Source: a virus. Taken from it: a stretch of DNA of 48,652 bases. Both the position numbers and the translations under genes were made by a program. The stretch is taken from positions 1-48,652 of the IMG/VR virus record IMGVR_UViG_3300036760_000333, one strand, 5' to 3'. Shown here piece by piece: positions 14,104 through 21,615 of the stretch (position 1 is the first letter of the stretch; each line of letters starts with the position of its first letter). The notes under the pieces were generated by a model. That model did not search any database and was not told where the DNA came from. It saw nothing but the letters and a program-made list of their open reading frames with translations.

Positions 14104-14315
14104 TCCCCGTCCTCCGGTCGAACCTCGTCGCAGTGGCAACAGACAGTAATCCATTTGAGCCATGACCTGCTGGGGATGAGCGGCAGGCGAATCCAGTAGT
14201 GCCTGCACGTCGCGGGATCACCTGCTAACGTGAAGCTCCGTCTATCCTCGAACAGGTCGGGGTAGAGTTCTGAGGCCGTAAGGTGGGGAAAGGTCTCGCG
14301 CAGGGCGGCGGTCAT
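14100..14315 (-). CDS. Unknown 71-aa protein with Cys/His cluster
   Basis: MTAALRETFPHLTASELYPD at the start; CRHYW and CCHCDE near the end could bind zinc. Overlaps both neighbours by four bases. Confidence 0.55.
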   Translation of the reverse strand: MTAALRETFPHLTASELYPDLFEDRRSFTLAGDPATCRHYWIRLPLIPSRSWLKWITVCCHCDEVRPEDGE

Positions 14316-15172
14316 GTTCTGTTCTCCAGCTTGCTGGCCTCAGCGATGATGAGCTTCGCCGCTTCGGGCGTTGGGATGCCCCCACCTTGAATACATGGGA
14401 TGTCTGGGAAGTCGTTTCTAATGTTCAAGTCCAGCCATACACCTTGTATCTTTATCCACACAAAAGGACCGGAGGAAGCGGCTTTGATGTTTCCCATGTA
14501 GTCCATTCGCGGCCTCAGATTGACGAGCCACTCCGGGCGGTCGGGTGCGGCTTCGGTGACGGGCGCGCCCCTTGCTGTTGACGCTGTCTGTGCAAGGAGT
14601 CTGTGAATGAGCGTAATCGGGTTACCCCTCTCAATGTCTTCAATCAGGGGCACTACTTTTACTCCAACACTGATGGTCTGGATTTCAACCCATCTATCAT
14701 CTACGAAACGGGTTATCACACCAGCAAACTCGCCGTCCTTCCCGCGAACGTAGTCACCGACGCGGAATTTGGCCGTCGCTGTAGCGATCTGGCTTAGTTC
14801 GGCAAGGACGGCGAGTTTGCTTTGGTGCGCTGCTGCGTTGTCAGAGAGACACTCTCGCGCCAAAGCGAGTTCCTTTTGTGCGTCTGCGAGTTCGGCTGCG
14901 AGTTCGGCTGCGAGTTTGGCCTCCAGTTCAGCGACGCGAGTCGAAGGCTTGTCGCGCTCGACGATGATGGGGGCGACGTTGGTTGCGAAGTATGCGCGAA
15001 GCGCATCCCTGCACCTGACGTAACGATAGCCATTGTCGGTAGGCCACCCCTCGGACACGATGGACAATAGCCCATCCAGCAACCCCGCGGAGGACTGTTC
15101 GATGGGTGGCTGCACGGGCGGCTTGTCGTGTGGTGACATGACCACACCATCAGGCGGCGTTGCCTCAGCCAT
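14312..15172 (-). CDS. Unknown 286-aa coiled-coil protein
   Basis: A Pro-rich start, then a coiled coil at ~80-125 with an Ala/Glu repeat (LAAELAAELADAQKEL, coded by a short tandem repeat), then a small beta domain (KFRVGDYVRGKDGEFAGVIT) resembling KOW/SH3-like folds. The end is conserved-looking (GGGIPTPEAAKLIIAEASKL). Function not recognised. Confidence 0.6.
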   Translation of the reverse strand: MAEATPPDGVVMSPHDKPPVQPPIEQSSAGLLDGLLSIVSEGWPTDNGYRYVRCRDALRAYFATNVAPIIVERDKPSTRVAELEAKLAAELAAELADAQKELALARECLSDNAAAHQSKLAVLAELSQIATATAKFRVGDYVRGKDGEFAGVITRFVDDRWVEIQTISVGVKVVPLIEDIERGNPITLIHRLLAQTASTARGAPVTEAAPDRPEWLVNLRPRMDYMGNIKAASSGPFVWIKIQGVWLDLNIRNDFPDIPCIQGGGIPTPEAAKLIIAEASKLENRT

Positions 15173-15320
15173 TGTTCTTCTCCTCTGATGCTTGATGAAA
15201 GAAGGTTGTCGCGGCCAGCATACCTCCCAAAAGCCAGTTCAGCCATGCGTAGCTGCTCGGCCATAGGGTTGCAACCTCGATATTGACCAAGGATAAGAGA
15301 AACAAAAGTAGGGTTAGCAT
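15165..15320 (-). CDS. 51-aa membrane protein
   Basis: Two hydrophobic segments (MLTLLLFLLSLVNIEVATLW and YAWLNWLLGGMLAATTF) and a charged end. It overlaps the next start. GGAG lies further upstream than usual. Too short for a confident holin call. Confidence 0.5.
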   Translation of the reverse strand: MLTLLLFLLSLVNIEVATLWPSSYAWLNWLLGGMLAATTFFHQASEEKNNG

Positions 15321-15383
15321 ACTTTCACTTTCTCTCCTCAGAGGAGAGACCCGATGTGGTCGGGCAGGCGGGTGTCGGTTGAG

Positions 15384-15680
15384 TTAGGCACTTGGGCCCT
15401 CCGCAACCCGCCAAATCCGTACGCTGACCCTGCCGTCATCGAGGCGCGTAATGAGGCGCGTGGCAATCTTGATGCCCATTTTATCGGCCTGCGTTCGATA
15501 CGAAATCGCCGCCGCATACTGATCACTCTTCCCGCTTCCACGATGCAGGGTATGGGTTGCGATGAGAACCGAGTCTCCCGGCTGCATTCGGGAAAGGGCG
15601 TCTCGGATTTCCGTTGTTGCGAGACCCGTCTTGCCACTACGCGTTGGTAGGGGGATGCCGTGTTCGATTTCGATGGTCAT
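15384..15680 (-). CDS. Conserved phage small protein, 98 aa
   Basis: It begins MTIEIEHGIPLPTRSGKTGL and contains AISYRTQADKMGIKIATRLI and VRIWRVAEG. This start/end pattern (short beta lead, MQPGDSVL, then W-R at the end) is common in small phage proteins of unknown function. It is the first gene behind leader B. Confidence 0.6.
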   Translation of the reverse strand: MTIEIEHGIPLPTRSGKTGLATTEIRDALSRMQPGDSVLIATHTLHRGSGKSDQYAAAISYRTQADKMGIKIATRLITRLDDGRVSVRIWRVAEGPSA

Positions 15681-15707
15681 GTTTCCTTCCCTTGGGTTTT
15701 AGCCTTC

Positions 15708-15778
15708 TGACGGGGCGGGCCTTAGCAGTTGATCTTGACATCTTAATGCCATTCCGACTGCACCCACCCGCCCCGTCA
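15708..15778. other. 12-bp perfect inverted repeat in leader B region
   Basis: TGACGGGGCGGG (15708-15719) and CCCGCCCCGTCA (15767-15778) with a 47-base loop, 30-100 bases before the first gene of the leftward operon. On the leftward RNA it directly follows a U-run. It could be a second regulatory hairpin. Confidence 0.6.
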
Positions 15779-15783
15779 AAAAG

Positions 15784-15892
15784 AGGCCCCGCGATCTGGT
15801 CGTCTAAACACTCGGCGGAGGGCTTCGGCGGTCAGGGCGGGGCCTTCAAAAACGAAAATGCCGCCGATTATGTTGCCCTTGCGCCGAGTGCA
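15784..15892 (-). ncRNA. Leader RNA B with crossing helices and U-run
   Basis: The leftward transcript from P5 starts ~15892. Stem 1 pairs 15890-15882 with 15817-15809 and continues with 5- and 7-bp segments, 21 bp in all, around a 29-base loop. The loop strand 15845-15837 (AGGCCCCGC) is a perfect complement of 15792-15784 (GCGGGGCCT), which is followed by CTTTTTG. The second helix plus U-run looks like an intrinsic terminator that stem 1 would prevent or compete with. Confidence 0.55.
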
Positions 15893-15898
15893 AGAGAC

Positions 15899-15927
15899 AA
15901 TCTAATACATGGCGGGCGGGTTGTCAA
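15899..15927 (-). promoter_or_regulatory. Promoter P5 of the leftward DNA-metabolism operon
   Basis: Minus strand CTTGACA, 17 bases, TAGATT. The first base of the RNA falls next to stem 1 of leader B. The upstream block resembles the CAAAAT element only weakly. A GCCTAA/TTAGGC palindrome (15935-15948) lies upstream of the -35 and could bind a regulator. 15949-16061 shows nothing else. Confidence 0.6.
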
Positions 15928-16061
15928 GGGGTGCGCCTAAGATTAGGCCAAAAAGTCGCGCAACTTATTCTCGTCGCTCCTGCAAACGCCCTGTTTATCG
16001 GCGTTGCGAGGATGGGCAATTATTTTCAACTATTTTTGCTGAGGGGGATTTTGGGGAGGAA

Positions 16062-16556
16062 TTAGGTCTTGACGGCGTGGAGATACTTTCCGTCCCTGAA
16101 GAGCAGGGCCTCACGGCGGTTGTTGGTGGCGTGACTGCCGTGAATCCACGTGGCGTCGCCGCGCAGTTCGTCTATGACCTGATCGAAGTTGATGGGAGAA
16201 GCGACGAGCCACTGGAAGACCTCTCTGACCGTCAGCCCCTGCACGTTGAAGTCCACCGCCTCTCCGGTCAAATGTTGACTGCTCGGAACGCCGCCGACCA
16301 GCGCGTTCAGTTCAGGAGACCGATACCAGCATGAGACCAGCAGGGGCGCGCCGAAGTGCATCCTCACCGGATCGCCAAAATTGACCGCCCAGCCCCGCGC
16401 CGCTTCGACCACCTTATCGTAGCCGATGTGATCCGCCGGATAGTTGACGATCCCCTTCAACGTAGCTGTGCTGGAGCGAAAAGCCTCTGCGACGGTAAAG
16501 AACACGGAGAGCCGCTCGCGTCCATCAATGACGGCGTAGGGCGGGAGCAGGCTCAT
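16062..16556 (-). CDS. Endolysin, peptidase M15A (DacA/VanY-like)
   Basis: 164 aa. WYRSPELNALVGGVPSSQH then LTGEAVDF gives the zinc ligands H95 and D102, with H139 in WIHGSH as third ligand, the M15_3 layout. Such enzymes cut peptide cross-links in peptidoglycan. No signal peptide, so it would depend on a holin. Its start overlaps the membrane protein gene (ATGA), which is the likely holin. Confidence 0.85.
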   Translation of the reverse strand: MSLLPPYAVIDGRERLSVFFTVAEAFRSSTATLKGIVNYPADHIGYDKVVEAARGWAVNFGDPVRMHFGAPLLVSCWYRSPELNALVGGVPSSQHLTGEAVDFNVQGLTVREVFQWLVASPINFDQVIDELRGDATWIHGSHATNNRREALLFRDGKYLHAVKT

Positions 16557-16903
16557 GGCACACTCGGCGGAGTGGCGTCGTTGGCCCCCTCGACCTTCTT
16601 CTGCGCGTGGCTCGTGATCTCATGGAAGACGACCTCGCTCAGGTAGCCGATGATGATGTAGCCGCCGCCGATACTCGCGCCCCCGGCCCAACCCATAGCC
16701 GACAACCCGCCGCCCCACGCCAGATAGAAAACGGCGCAGCAGATGAGGAACGAGAATATCAGGTTGACCGCCCGCTCGCTGAAGTAAGCCCCCAGCACCG
16801 GCCAGCCGACAGCCGCGCCGTTCACGCCGAGTAGCTTTTGCCCGTGCATCAGTAGAAGACCGAGCAGGGAAAGGCCGAAGTAGGACACCCAATCGAACTG
16901 CAT
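16553..16903 (-). CDS. Small membrane protein, probable holin
   Basis: 116 aa with three to four hydrophobic segments (YFGLSLLGLLLMHGQKLLG, VNLIFSFLICCAVFYLAWG, GGYIIIGYLSEVV) and a charged C-tail. It lies directly upstream of and overlaps the endolysin. The size and Gly-rich segments resemble LydA/holin superfamily III proteins. Assignment by position and topology. Confidence 0.6.
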   Translation of the reverse strand: MQFDWVSYFGLSLLGLLLMHGQKLLGVNGAAVGWPVLGAYFSERAVNLIFSFLICCAVFYLAWGGGLSAMGWAGGASIGGGYIIIGYLSEVVFHEITSHAQKKVEGANDATPPSVP

Positions 16904-16936
16904 TTCATTCTCCTTTCAAAATAGTTTGCGAACCGC

Positions 16937-16965
16937 TTGACTTTTGCCCGAAAGGTTCGTATCAT
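16937..16965 (+). promoter_or_regulatory. Promoter P6, rightward
   Basis: CTTGACT, 17 bases, TATCAT. TCAAAATA lies 13 bases upstream of the -35, close to the place of CCAAAATG in P1-P3. It points against the surrounding genes and serves no ORF. Confidence 0.65.
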
Positions 16966-16970
16966 CTACC

Positions 16971-17071
16971 GTTCAGTGCGAATGAGGCACTACCAAAAGG
17001 ATTCTCCCGCCCCAATTCGTTGGGGCAATCAGAAGCCCCCGGCGCTCATTCCGCTGCGGGGCTTTTGTTTT
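16971..17071 (+). ncRNA. Small RNA, about 100 nt
   Basis: From the start predicted by P6 to a terminator there is no ORF but three hairpins: AGTGC/GCACT (16975-16991), GCCCCAA-TTCG-TTGGGGC (17009-17026), and the terminator stem. It is encoded opposite to the late genes, 70 bases upstream of the holin gene, whose leader it would pair with. Not a family I recognise. Confidence 0.6.
17034..17071 (+). terminator. Intrinsic terminator of the small RNA
   Basis: AGCCCCCGGCG (17034-17044) pairs with CGCTGCGGGGCT (17052-17063) with one bulged C, followed by TTTTGTTTT. Confidence 0.8.
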
Positions 17072-17616
17072 AGGCCCAACCGGACTTCGTCCTCACTTCA
17101 TTCCGGCAAACATGAAGCGACATAGGTGCAGGGGTTAGTGAAAAGAAAACCTTAAGAGACCCCGAAGGATAGAGGCGGCGTAACAGCCGCCGAAGGGATT
17201 TTTGTCTGGCTTAACGCACAAGGGACTTGTCACAGTTCCAAAATGCGCCAATTAAGGATCAGGCTCCGACAGATTCTTCCCGGAGCGAGGCTACCCCGCC
17301 TGTCAGACAAAAGCGATACCCCCAACATAAGCGAGCCCTGCACCGTTTCCCGTGACGACATTTTGGCTGGCCCCGATTTTTGAGACTTGGGGTCAACAGG
17401 GGGGTATTACGCTCCTCCCCCAACTGCCCTCCCCGACAAGCTCAACGGGAAGAATGGGAAGGGGATTCTCTCCTAAATTATCGCGTCGTTGTCGTTTCTG
17501 TCTCGCCGTAGTAACGAGTTACGGAAAGTTGTTGTCGCGTCATTAGCCAGCCAGACTCAGGGTCACGAGCGGGTAAGGGGGGCGAGACGAATCCCGCCCC
17601 CGATTACCAGTGGCGC
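17072..17616. other. Gene-free, hairpin-rich segment (545 bp)
   Basis: No convincing ORF on either strand. Inverted repeats include GGCGGC/GCCGCC (17173-17190), TTTTGTCTG near 17202 with CAGACAAAA near 17304, and a strong hairpin GGTAA..GGGGGCG/CGCCCCC..TTACC at about 17574-17609 directly behind the 82-aa gene. CCAAAATG blocks occur on both strands (near 17237 and 17362) without matching -35/-10 boxes. It could encode a larger structured RNA or act as a spacer/terminator region. Confidence 0.5.
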
Positions 17617-17865
17617 TTAGTAGAGATGCTCTACTGTTGCCCCCTTGTCGTTCATCAGCCACGCAGAGCCGGGCGAAAACTCCACCTCTCTGTGCTGGCC
17701 TGAGCGCGTCAGGTGAATCCGGCGCGGGCTGGCCGGCACATCGGGATCAATAAGGCGATAGGTTTTGACCTCGCGCGCATATACCCCATCCTCGCCGTCG
17801 GTTACTCCGACGTGATCACAGTCGAAGTAGCTCATGCAGCCTCCGCTCGATACCTTTAGTATCAT
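17617..17865 (-). CDS. Unknown 82-aa protein
   Basis: Start at 17865 with AGGAAG five bases upstream. It reads MILKVSSGGCMSYFDCDHVG, then a beta-rich part (RRIHLTRSGQHREVEFSPGS). No family recognised. It ends next to a strong hairpin. Confidence 0.55.
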   Translation of the reverse strand: MILKVSSGGCMSYFDCDHVGVTDGEDGVYAREVKTYRLIDPDVPASPRRIHLTRSGQHREVEFSPGSAWLMNDKGATVEHLY

Positions 17866-17918
17866 TCTATCTTCCTTTCTGTCTGTCTGTTGTCGCTGAT
17901 TGCCCGCGACGCGGCATA

Positions 17919-18641
17919 CTATCCACCCACAGCCAAGGCCACAAGTGGCTGGCGATGGTTGTCAATTCCTGCTCCCGCCAGCAGGTGAAAGTTCCCAAGT
18001 CTTATCAAATCAACCGCGACGCCAGCAAACGCCCCAAATCGCGTCACAGGGACACGCGAACCCTCGAAGTCCATTGTCACCCCCGCCTCTCCGCAGATTC
18101 GCCACACAGGGTTAGCCCACAGTCCCGCCACGCCACGAACGCCGCCAAAGGGCACCCCAGCACCCCCGCCGACAAAAACGCCGCTACGGGCACGCGCCGG
18201 GTCAAAAACGGCAGGTGTTCCACGTGGAATAATTGTCGAGCTGGTGTCAACAGCATGGACAACCTCGGCCCTGATGGGTGCTGTGGCTTCGGATGTGGTT
18301 GTTATTTCGACACTGCCAGCGTCTTCCGTTTCGCTGTCATTCGCGCCCTCGTCAGGGTGAGCCGTTGCATCAATCGTTCTCGGTCGGTCAGAGGCTCGTC
18401 TTTTGGGGAGCCGGAGCACCACCCGCGTCTCGGTCTTAACCGACGGGGCGGCGGAGACGGTCAAGGCGGTTGAGTCGCTTGCGCGACCCCAGCCGACCCC
18501 CAGCTCCGCTTTATCGAAACCCTGCCCTGAGCCAGAAACAGGAATGGTCTCCTTCGGCGCGAGTAGCACAATGGCTATCACACCTACAGCGATCAGGCCG
18601 AAGAGTGCCGCGATGGGATTGCGCTTAAGCCACGTGAGCAA
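17919..18641 (-). CDS. Membrane-anchored protein with beta-barrel-like C-terminus
   Basis: 240 aa from a TTG with GGAGG four bases upstream; no ATG of similar quality. One transmembrane helix (PIAALFGLIAVGVIAIVLL), a variable Thr/Ala/Asp-rich linker, then ~80 residues of Gly-rich alternating strands (GVFVGGGAGVPFGGVRGVAG, FGAFAGVAVDLIRL) resembling a membrane beta-barrel edge. It lies between two small membrane proteins and the endolysin. A role in spanning or disrupting the envelope at lysis is possible but unproven. Confidence 0.55.
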   Translation of the reverse strand: MLTWLKRNPIAALFGLIAVGVIAIVLLAPKETIPVSGSGQGFDKAELGVGWGRASDSTALTVSAAPSVKTETRVVLRLPKRRASDRPRTIDATAHPDEGANDSETEDAGSVEITTTSEATAPIRAEVVHAVDTSSTIIPRGTPAVFDPARARSGVFVGGGAGVPFGGVRGVAGLWANPVWRICGEAGVTMDFEGSRVPVTRFGAFAGVAVDLIRLGNFHLLAGAGIDNHRQPLVALAVGG

Positions 18642-18698
18642 GTTTCCTCCGCAGTAATACGTATTGCCGGAACAACCAGCACTCAATGTGCAGAAGCA

Positions 18699-18941
18699 TC
18701 AGGGAAAGCATCTTGCCGTCCCGACGATTGCGAGCACGAGATAGATAGCGAATAGGGCGGCGGCGGGGAGCGAATTGCGTCGCTCAATCCAGCCGAAATA
18801 GACAGCGGTCAATACCATCAGGTTGCCCGCATTCGAGACCGTCCACAGAATGAAGCGCCACCTTGACGGCGGGTTCTGCATGTCAAGCACGACCCCGGCG
18901 ACGGCGATGATGGGGAAGAGCCACGTCAGGGCGCGGGTCAT
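18699..18941 (-). CDS. 80-aa protein with three membrane segments (holin candidate)
   Basis: Segments LTWLFPIIAVAGVVLD, GNLMVLTAVYFGW and ALFAIYLVLAIVGTA separated by basic loops. Its start overlaps a 9-codon ORF with a strong ribosome site. Second holin candidate beside the one at 16553. Confidence 0.6.
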   Translation of the reverse strand: MTRALTWLFPIIAVAGVVLDMQNPPSRWRFILWTVSNAGNLMVLTAVYFGWIERRNSLPAAALFAIYLVLAIVGTARCFP

Positions 18942-18967
18942 GACTCCACCGTTACTAAACCATACAT
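18938..18967 (-). CDS. 9-codon upstream ORF (MYGLVTVES)
   Basis: GGAGG five bases before its ATG is the only good ribosome site here. Its TGA overlaps the ATG of the 80-aa membrane gene. It probably serves translational coupling of a potentially toxic membrane protein. Confidence 0.5.
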   Translation of the reverse strand: MYGLVTVES

Positions 18968-19186
18968 GGGTTCCTCCGTTAGAAAGGCTGGGGACGCTCC
19001 CTAAGTGCTGTTAGCAGTGCTCAGTAAGCAGTTCAGTTGCGGAAGTTTGAAGCGCCCCCGCCCTAATCTGCGCGGGTGACTCCGACAGCGTTTGCGGAGT
19101 CCCGCCGCCCTCACGCATCCCAGCGCTGGGCGACGCTCCGCGCATGGCCGATCAGAATATACGACGAAAAAGAGGCAAATGCAAGA
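18968..19186 (-). other. Non-coding leader upstream of the 80-aa membrane gene
   Basis: The minus strand has TTGCAT, 17 bases, TATATT (about 19155-19184), a moderate promoter inside the late block. It is followed by a perfect 12-base palindrome CCCAGCGCTGGG (19127-19138) and a GACTCCG/CGGAGTC hairpin (19079-19102). No ORF of note. Confidence 0.4.
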
Positions 19187-19417
19187 TTACTTGAATAACA
19201 GCGTCAATGCGATGCCAAGTCCGGTCGTTCCGACCACAGCGACAACCTTCATTGCTGTCTCCAGCTTGGCAACCTGCACCTTGAGACCGGGCTTGCCATT
19301 ACCAGCAATCTCCTCAATAACGGGTTGCAGCTTTATGTCCAGCTTGTCTTCCACCACCTGCCCAATGATCAGCTTGAGGTGGGTGTAATCGCGGCGATCT
19401 TCGGGCGGCATATTCAC
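19187..19417 (-). CDS. XhlA-like membrane-associated protein, 76 aa
   Basis: A charged N-half with a likely coiled coil (DKLDIKLQPVIEEIAGNG... KLETA) and a C-terminal hydrophobic segment (MKVVAVVGTTGLGIALTLLF) is the layout of haemolysin XhlA-type phage proteins linked to lysis. Start overlaps the previous stop (ATGA). Similarity by layout only. Confidence 0.5.
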   Translation of the reverse strand: MNMPPEDRRDYTHLKLIIGQVVEDKLDIKLQPVIEEIAGNGKPGLKVQVAKLETAMKVVAVVGTTGLGIALTLLFK

Positions 19418-19779
19418 TTTCCACCTCCGGCCACGTCGTCCAGCGGCGCATCTGCGACCGCAGCCGCAGCCGAATCCGCCTCAGCCACAAGCGCGCTCTT
19501 GATGGCCGTCGGCTCAACGTTGCTGATGTCCTTCTGCGGCATCCCGTCTGCCACATTGCCGTCGGGAATGCCATACCGTCCATCTTCCAAAAGGACAGGG
19601 TTCGCATAACCAGTGGTGACATTCCCCGCGAGCACTCCCTTGCCATATCCGGCAGCCGCGTTGATTTTGTCCAGTGCCGCCTGACACTCTTCTTTGGTGT
19701 CAAACACCGAATATCCGGCACCAAAAACAGGAGCACAGCAGGCCAGCAGGGACGCGAAGACGAAGATAATGATTTTCAT
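19414..19779 (-). CDS. Secreted or periplasmic 121-aa protein
   Basis: Start at 19779 (GGAG upstream), two bases after the lectin gene. Signal peptide MKIIIFVFASLLACCAPVFG with cleavage likely after FGA. The mature part is Asp/Ala-rich without a known motif. One of four signal-peptide proteins in the late block. Confidence 0.6.
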   Translation of the reverse strand: MKIIIFVFASLLACCAPVFGAGYSVFDTKEECQAALDKINAAAGYGKGVLAGNVTTGYANPVLLEDGRYGIPDGNVADGMPQKDISNVEPTAIKSALVAEADSAAAAVADAPLDDVAGGGK

Positions 19780-19781
19780 GG

Positions 19782-20990
19782 TTACTCCAAAGCAAGGAAG
19801 AATCGGTAAACAACGCCGCGTGTCACAGAGGTCGGCCGTGTTCCTGTCCACACGCCGTAAGCGAATGTATTCCCGGTCATTGGCAACGAGCCGTCTGCGA
19901 ACGACCCGACCGTGAGCGGAGCGGCATTCGTGAGAGTGGTGACAGCGGAATTGGCCGTGGTATCATCAAACGCCCCGGCGTTGATGTAGGTCGTAACAAG
20001 GAAAGGAGGGTTCTCCCACGTCATAGTTACGGTTCGCCACACGTTATTATGAATATCCGAACCATCAGCCTGCGCTACGTTTGACCCCTGACGGGCACTG
20101 GCGGCAAGTTGCTCCGTAGCATTAACCATTATCGCATATCCGTTTACGTTTGCGCTGGATGCCCGCTTCCCAATAATTATGTGACTAAAGGCATCGAGCT
20201 TGGCTGTCTTCATTACCGCTAACAGCGCCGCACTGTCAGTAGAGACATTCGCGAAGCTGGTGGATGCAACTGCCAATTCCTGACTATTCGCCCGCAGAAA
20301 TGTCAAAGAAGGTGATGCCCCGTGATCCGTGAGGGTTATGTCGGGCTGATTTGCGGCAGTGGCAAAGGTGAGGTCGTTCGCGCCGACTTGATCGTAGAGT
20401 GTGACGAACGCCCCTGTTCCTGGTGCAGGGGCGATAAAGCTGGCCATGGTCGCCGCGTCAACCAGATTGGTGGCGCGAACCCAGCCGACATTCAGCTCCG
20501 CATTATCAGAATCCCGTCTGATGCGGCATATTGAGTCCAGAGATGCGTTGGAGCAGTGGGCGAGTGCCCACCAACCATCGGGGGCGGTCTCCCCAAGTGC
20601 GGCGAGGCTATCCAGCACCGGCATCGCCGGCGTGGTCGCGTTGGACGTGTTCGACGCCGCCGAGTTGCCGCTTGCGTTGTAGGCCTTAACGGTGAAGGCA
20701 TAGACCGTGCCGGGCGAAAGCCCCGTCACCAGTTTGGTTATCCCGGCTTGGTCGTAGACCTCCGCCCCGTCCTTATAGACCTTATAACCCGTCGCGCCGG
20801 TGACCGCCGTCCACGAGAGATAGACTGTCGCGTAGCTCTGGATGTCAGCAGCAGAAAGGCTGGGAGCGGCGAGAACTGCCGCTGCCGCCGTCGCCCCGCC
20901 GCCGTAAGGGTAGCCGCCATAAGGTAGATCCCCGTAAGGTTGCGCGAGGGCGGATGAGGCCAGTAGGAACGCAAGGAAGATGCGCTTCAT
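19782..20990 (-). CDS. Secreted FN3 plus arabinofuranosidase-B/concanavalin-like protein
   Basis: 402 aa from the ATG in TAATG. Signal peptide MKRIFLAFLLASSALA, a YGG repeat (PYGDLPYGGYPYGG), then an FN3 domain (~35-120; VYLSWTAVTGATGYKVY, YAFTVKAYN). The rest has ICRIRRDSDNAELNVGW and AFVTLYDQVGANDLTFA, the pattern of alpha-arabinofuranosidase B-like and LamG-like modules often found on phage fibres. It likely binds or modifies surface sugars. The signal peptide is unexpected for a virion fibre. Confidence 0.65.
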   Translation of the reverse strand: MKRIFLAFLLASSALAQPYGDLPYGGYPYGGGATAAAAVLAAPSLSAADIQSYATVYLSWTAVTGATGYKVYKDGAEVYDQAGITKLVTGLSPGTVYAFTVKAYNASGNSAASNTSNATTPAMPVLDSLAALGETAPDGWWALAHCSNASLDSICRIRRDSDNAELNVGWVRATNLVDAATMASFIAPAPGTGAFVTLYDQVGANDLTFATAANQPDITLTDHGASPSLTFLRANSQELAVASTSFANVSTDSAALLAVMKTAKLDAFSHIIIGKRASSANVNGYAIMVNATEQLAASARQGSNVAQADGSDIHNNVWRTVTMTWENPPFLVTTYINAGAFDDTTANSAVTTLTNAAPLTVGSFADGSLPMTGNTFAYGVWTGTRPTSVTRGVVYRFFLALE

Positions 20991-21601
20991 TACGGCTTCT
21001 CTCCCCAAAGGTCGCAGTCGCTTGCGTTTAGGGTGTCAATTGCGGTCGTGATAATCCAGAACCGCGTCCAGAGATTCGTGCGGATGTCAAGATTATAGAT
21101 GCGGCTTACAGAATCCGCCGAAGTCTGAATATCCTCCGCCGTCCAATGCTGGTTGTAATTGTTCGTGCCGTAACTGCCGTCCAGCGCAAAGCGGTTGCTG
21201 GAGTCGGCGTTCCAGAACGATGACAGGGTTGTGTCCCGCGCCTGCTCAAAGCGCATTTCCGCGAAACGAACGCTATCCCCTGCACCGGCCACCTTGAGCC
21301 GCGCAAACAGCCGGAACACTTCGGGGTTGTGGTCTCCGAGCCGCTTGATGGTCGGTCGAGGGGCGGCAAGATTCGGGAACGCGCCCAAAGCCATCCACGC
21401 ACTTTTGAGTGTGTCTGAGCCGTTCAGAATGCCAGTCGAATCCCCGTTCCAAGTGAAGATGTTGTTCCAGATGAGCGGGGAGTTGCCCTGCTTAGAGCTT
21501 ACGTCGCCCTCAGCGTAATCCCCCCATTCAATCGGCACGGGCGTTGCCGCGTAACTGTTGAGCGCCAGCATGACGGCGATGAGTGTGAGTCTGATGTTCA
21601 T
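20990..21601 (-). CDS. Secreted 203-aa protein of unknown function
   Basis: The chosen ATG gives a clean signal peptide, MNIRLTLIAVMLALNSYA, cut before ATPVP. The longer frame upstream is only the shadow of the next gene. Aromatic-rich beta protein. Its stop overlaps the lectin gene start (TAATG), so the two are coupled and may work together at the cell surface or tail. Confidence 0.6.
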   Translation of the reverse strand: MNIRLTLIAVMLALNSYAATPVPIEWGDYAEGDVSSKQGNSPLIWNNIFTWNGDSTGILNGSDTLKSAWMALGAFPNLAAPRPTIKRLGDHNPEVFRLFARLKVAGAGDSVRFAEMRFEQARDTTLSSFWNADSSNRFALDGSYGTNNYNQHWTAEDIQTSADSVSRIYNLDIRTNLWTRFWIITTAIDTLNASDCDLWGEKP

Positions 21602-21615
21602 TGTGTTCCCTTTGG

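Noticed and set aside
15735-15740. TTGACA on the plus strand as a rightward promoter
   Set aside because: No -10 at a proper distance and no rightward gene behind it.
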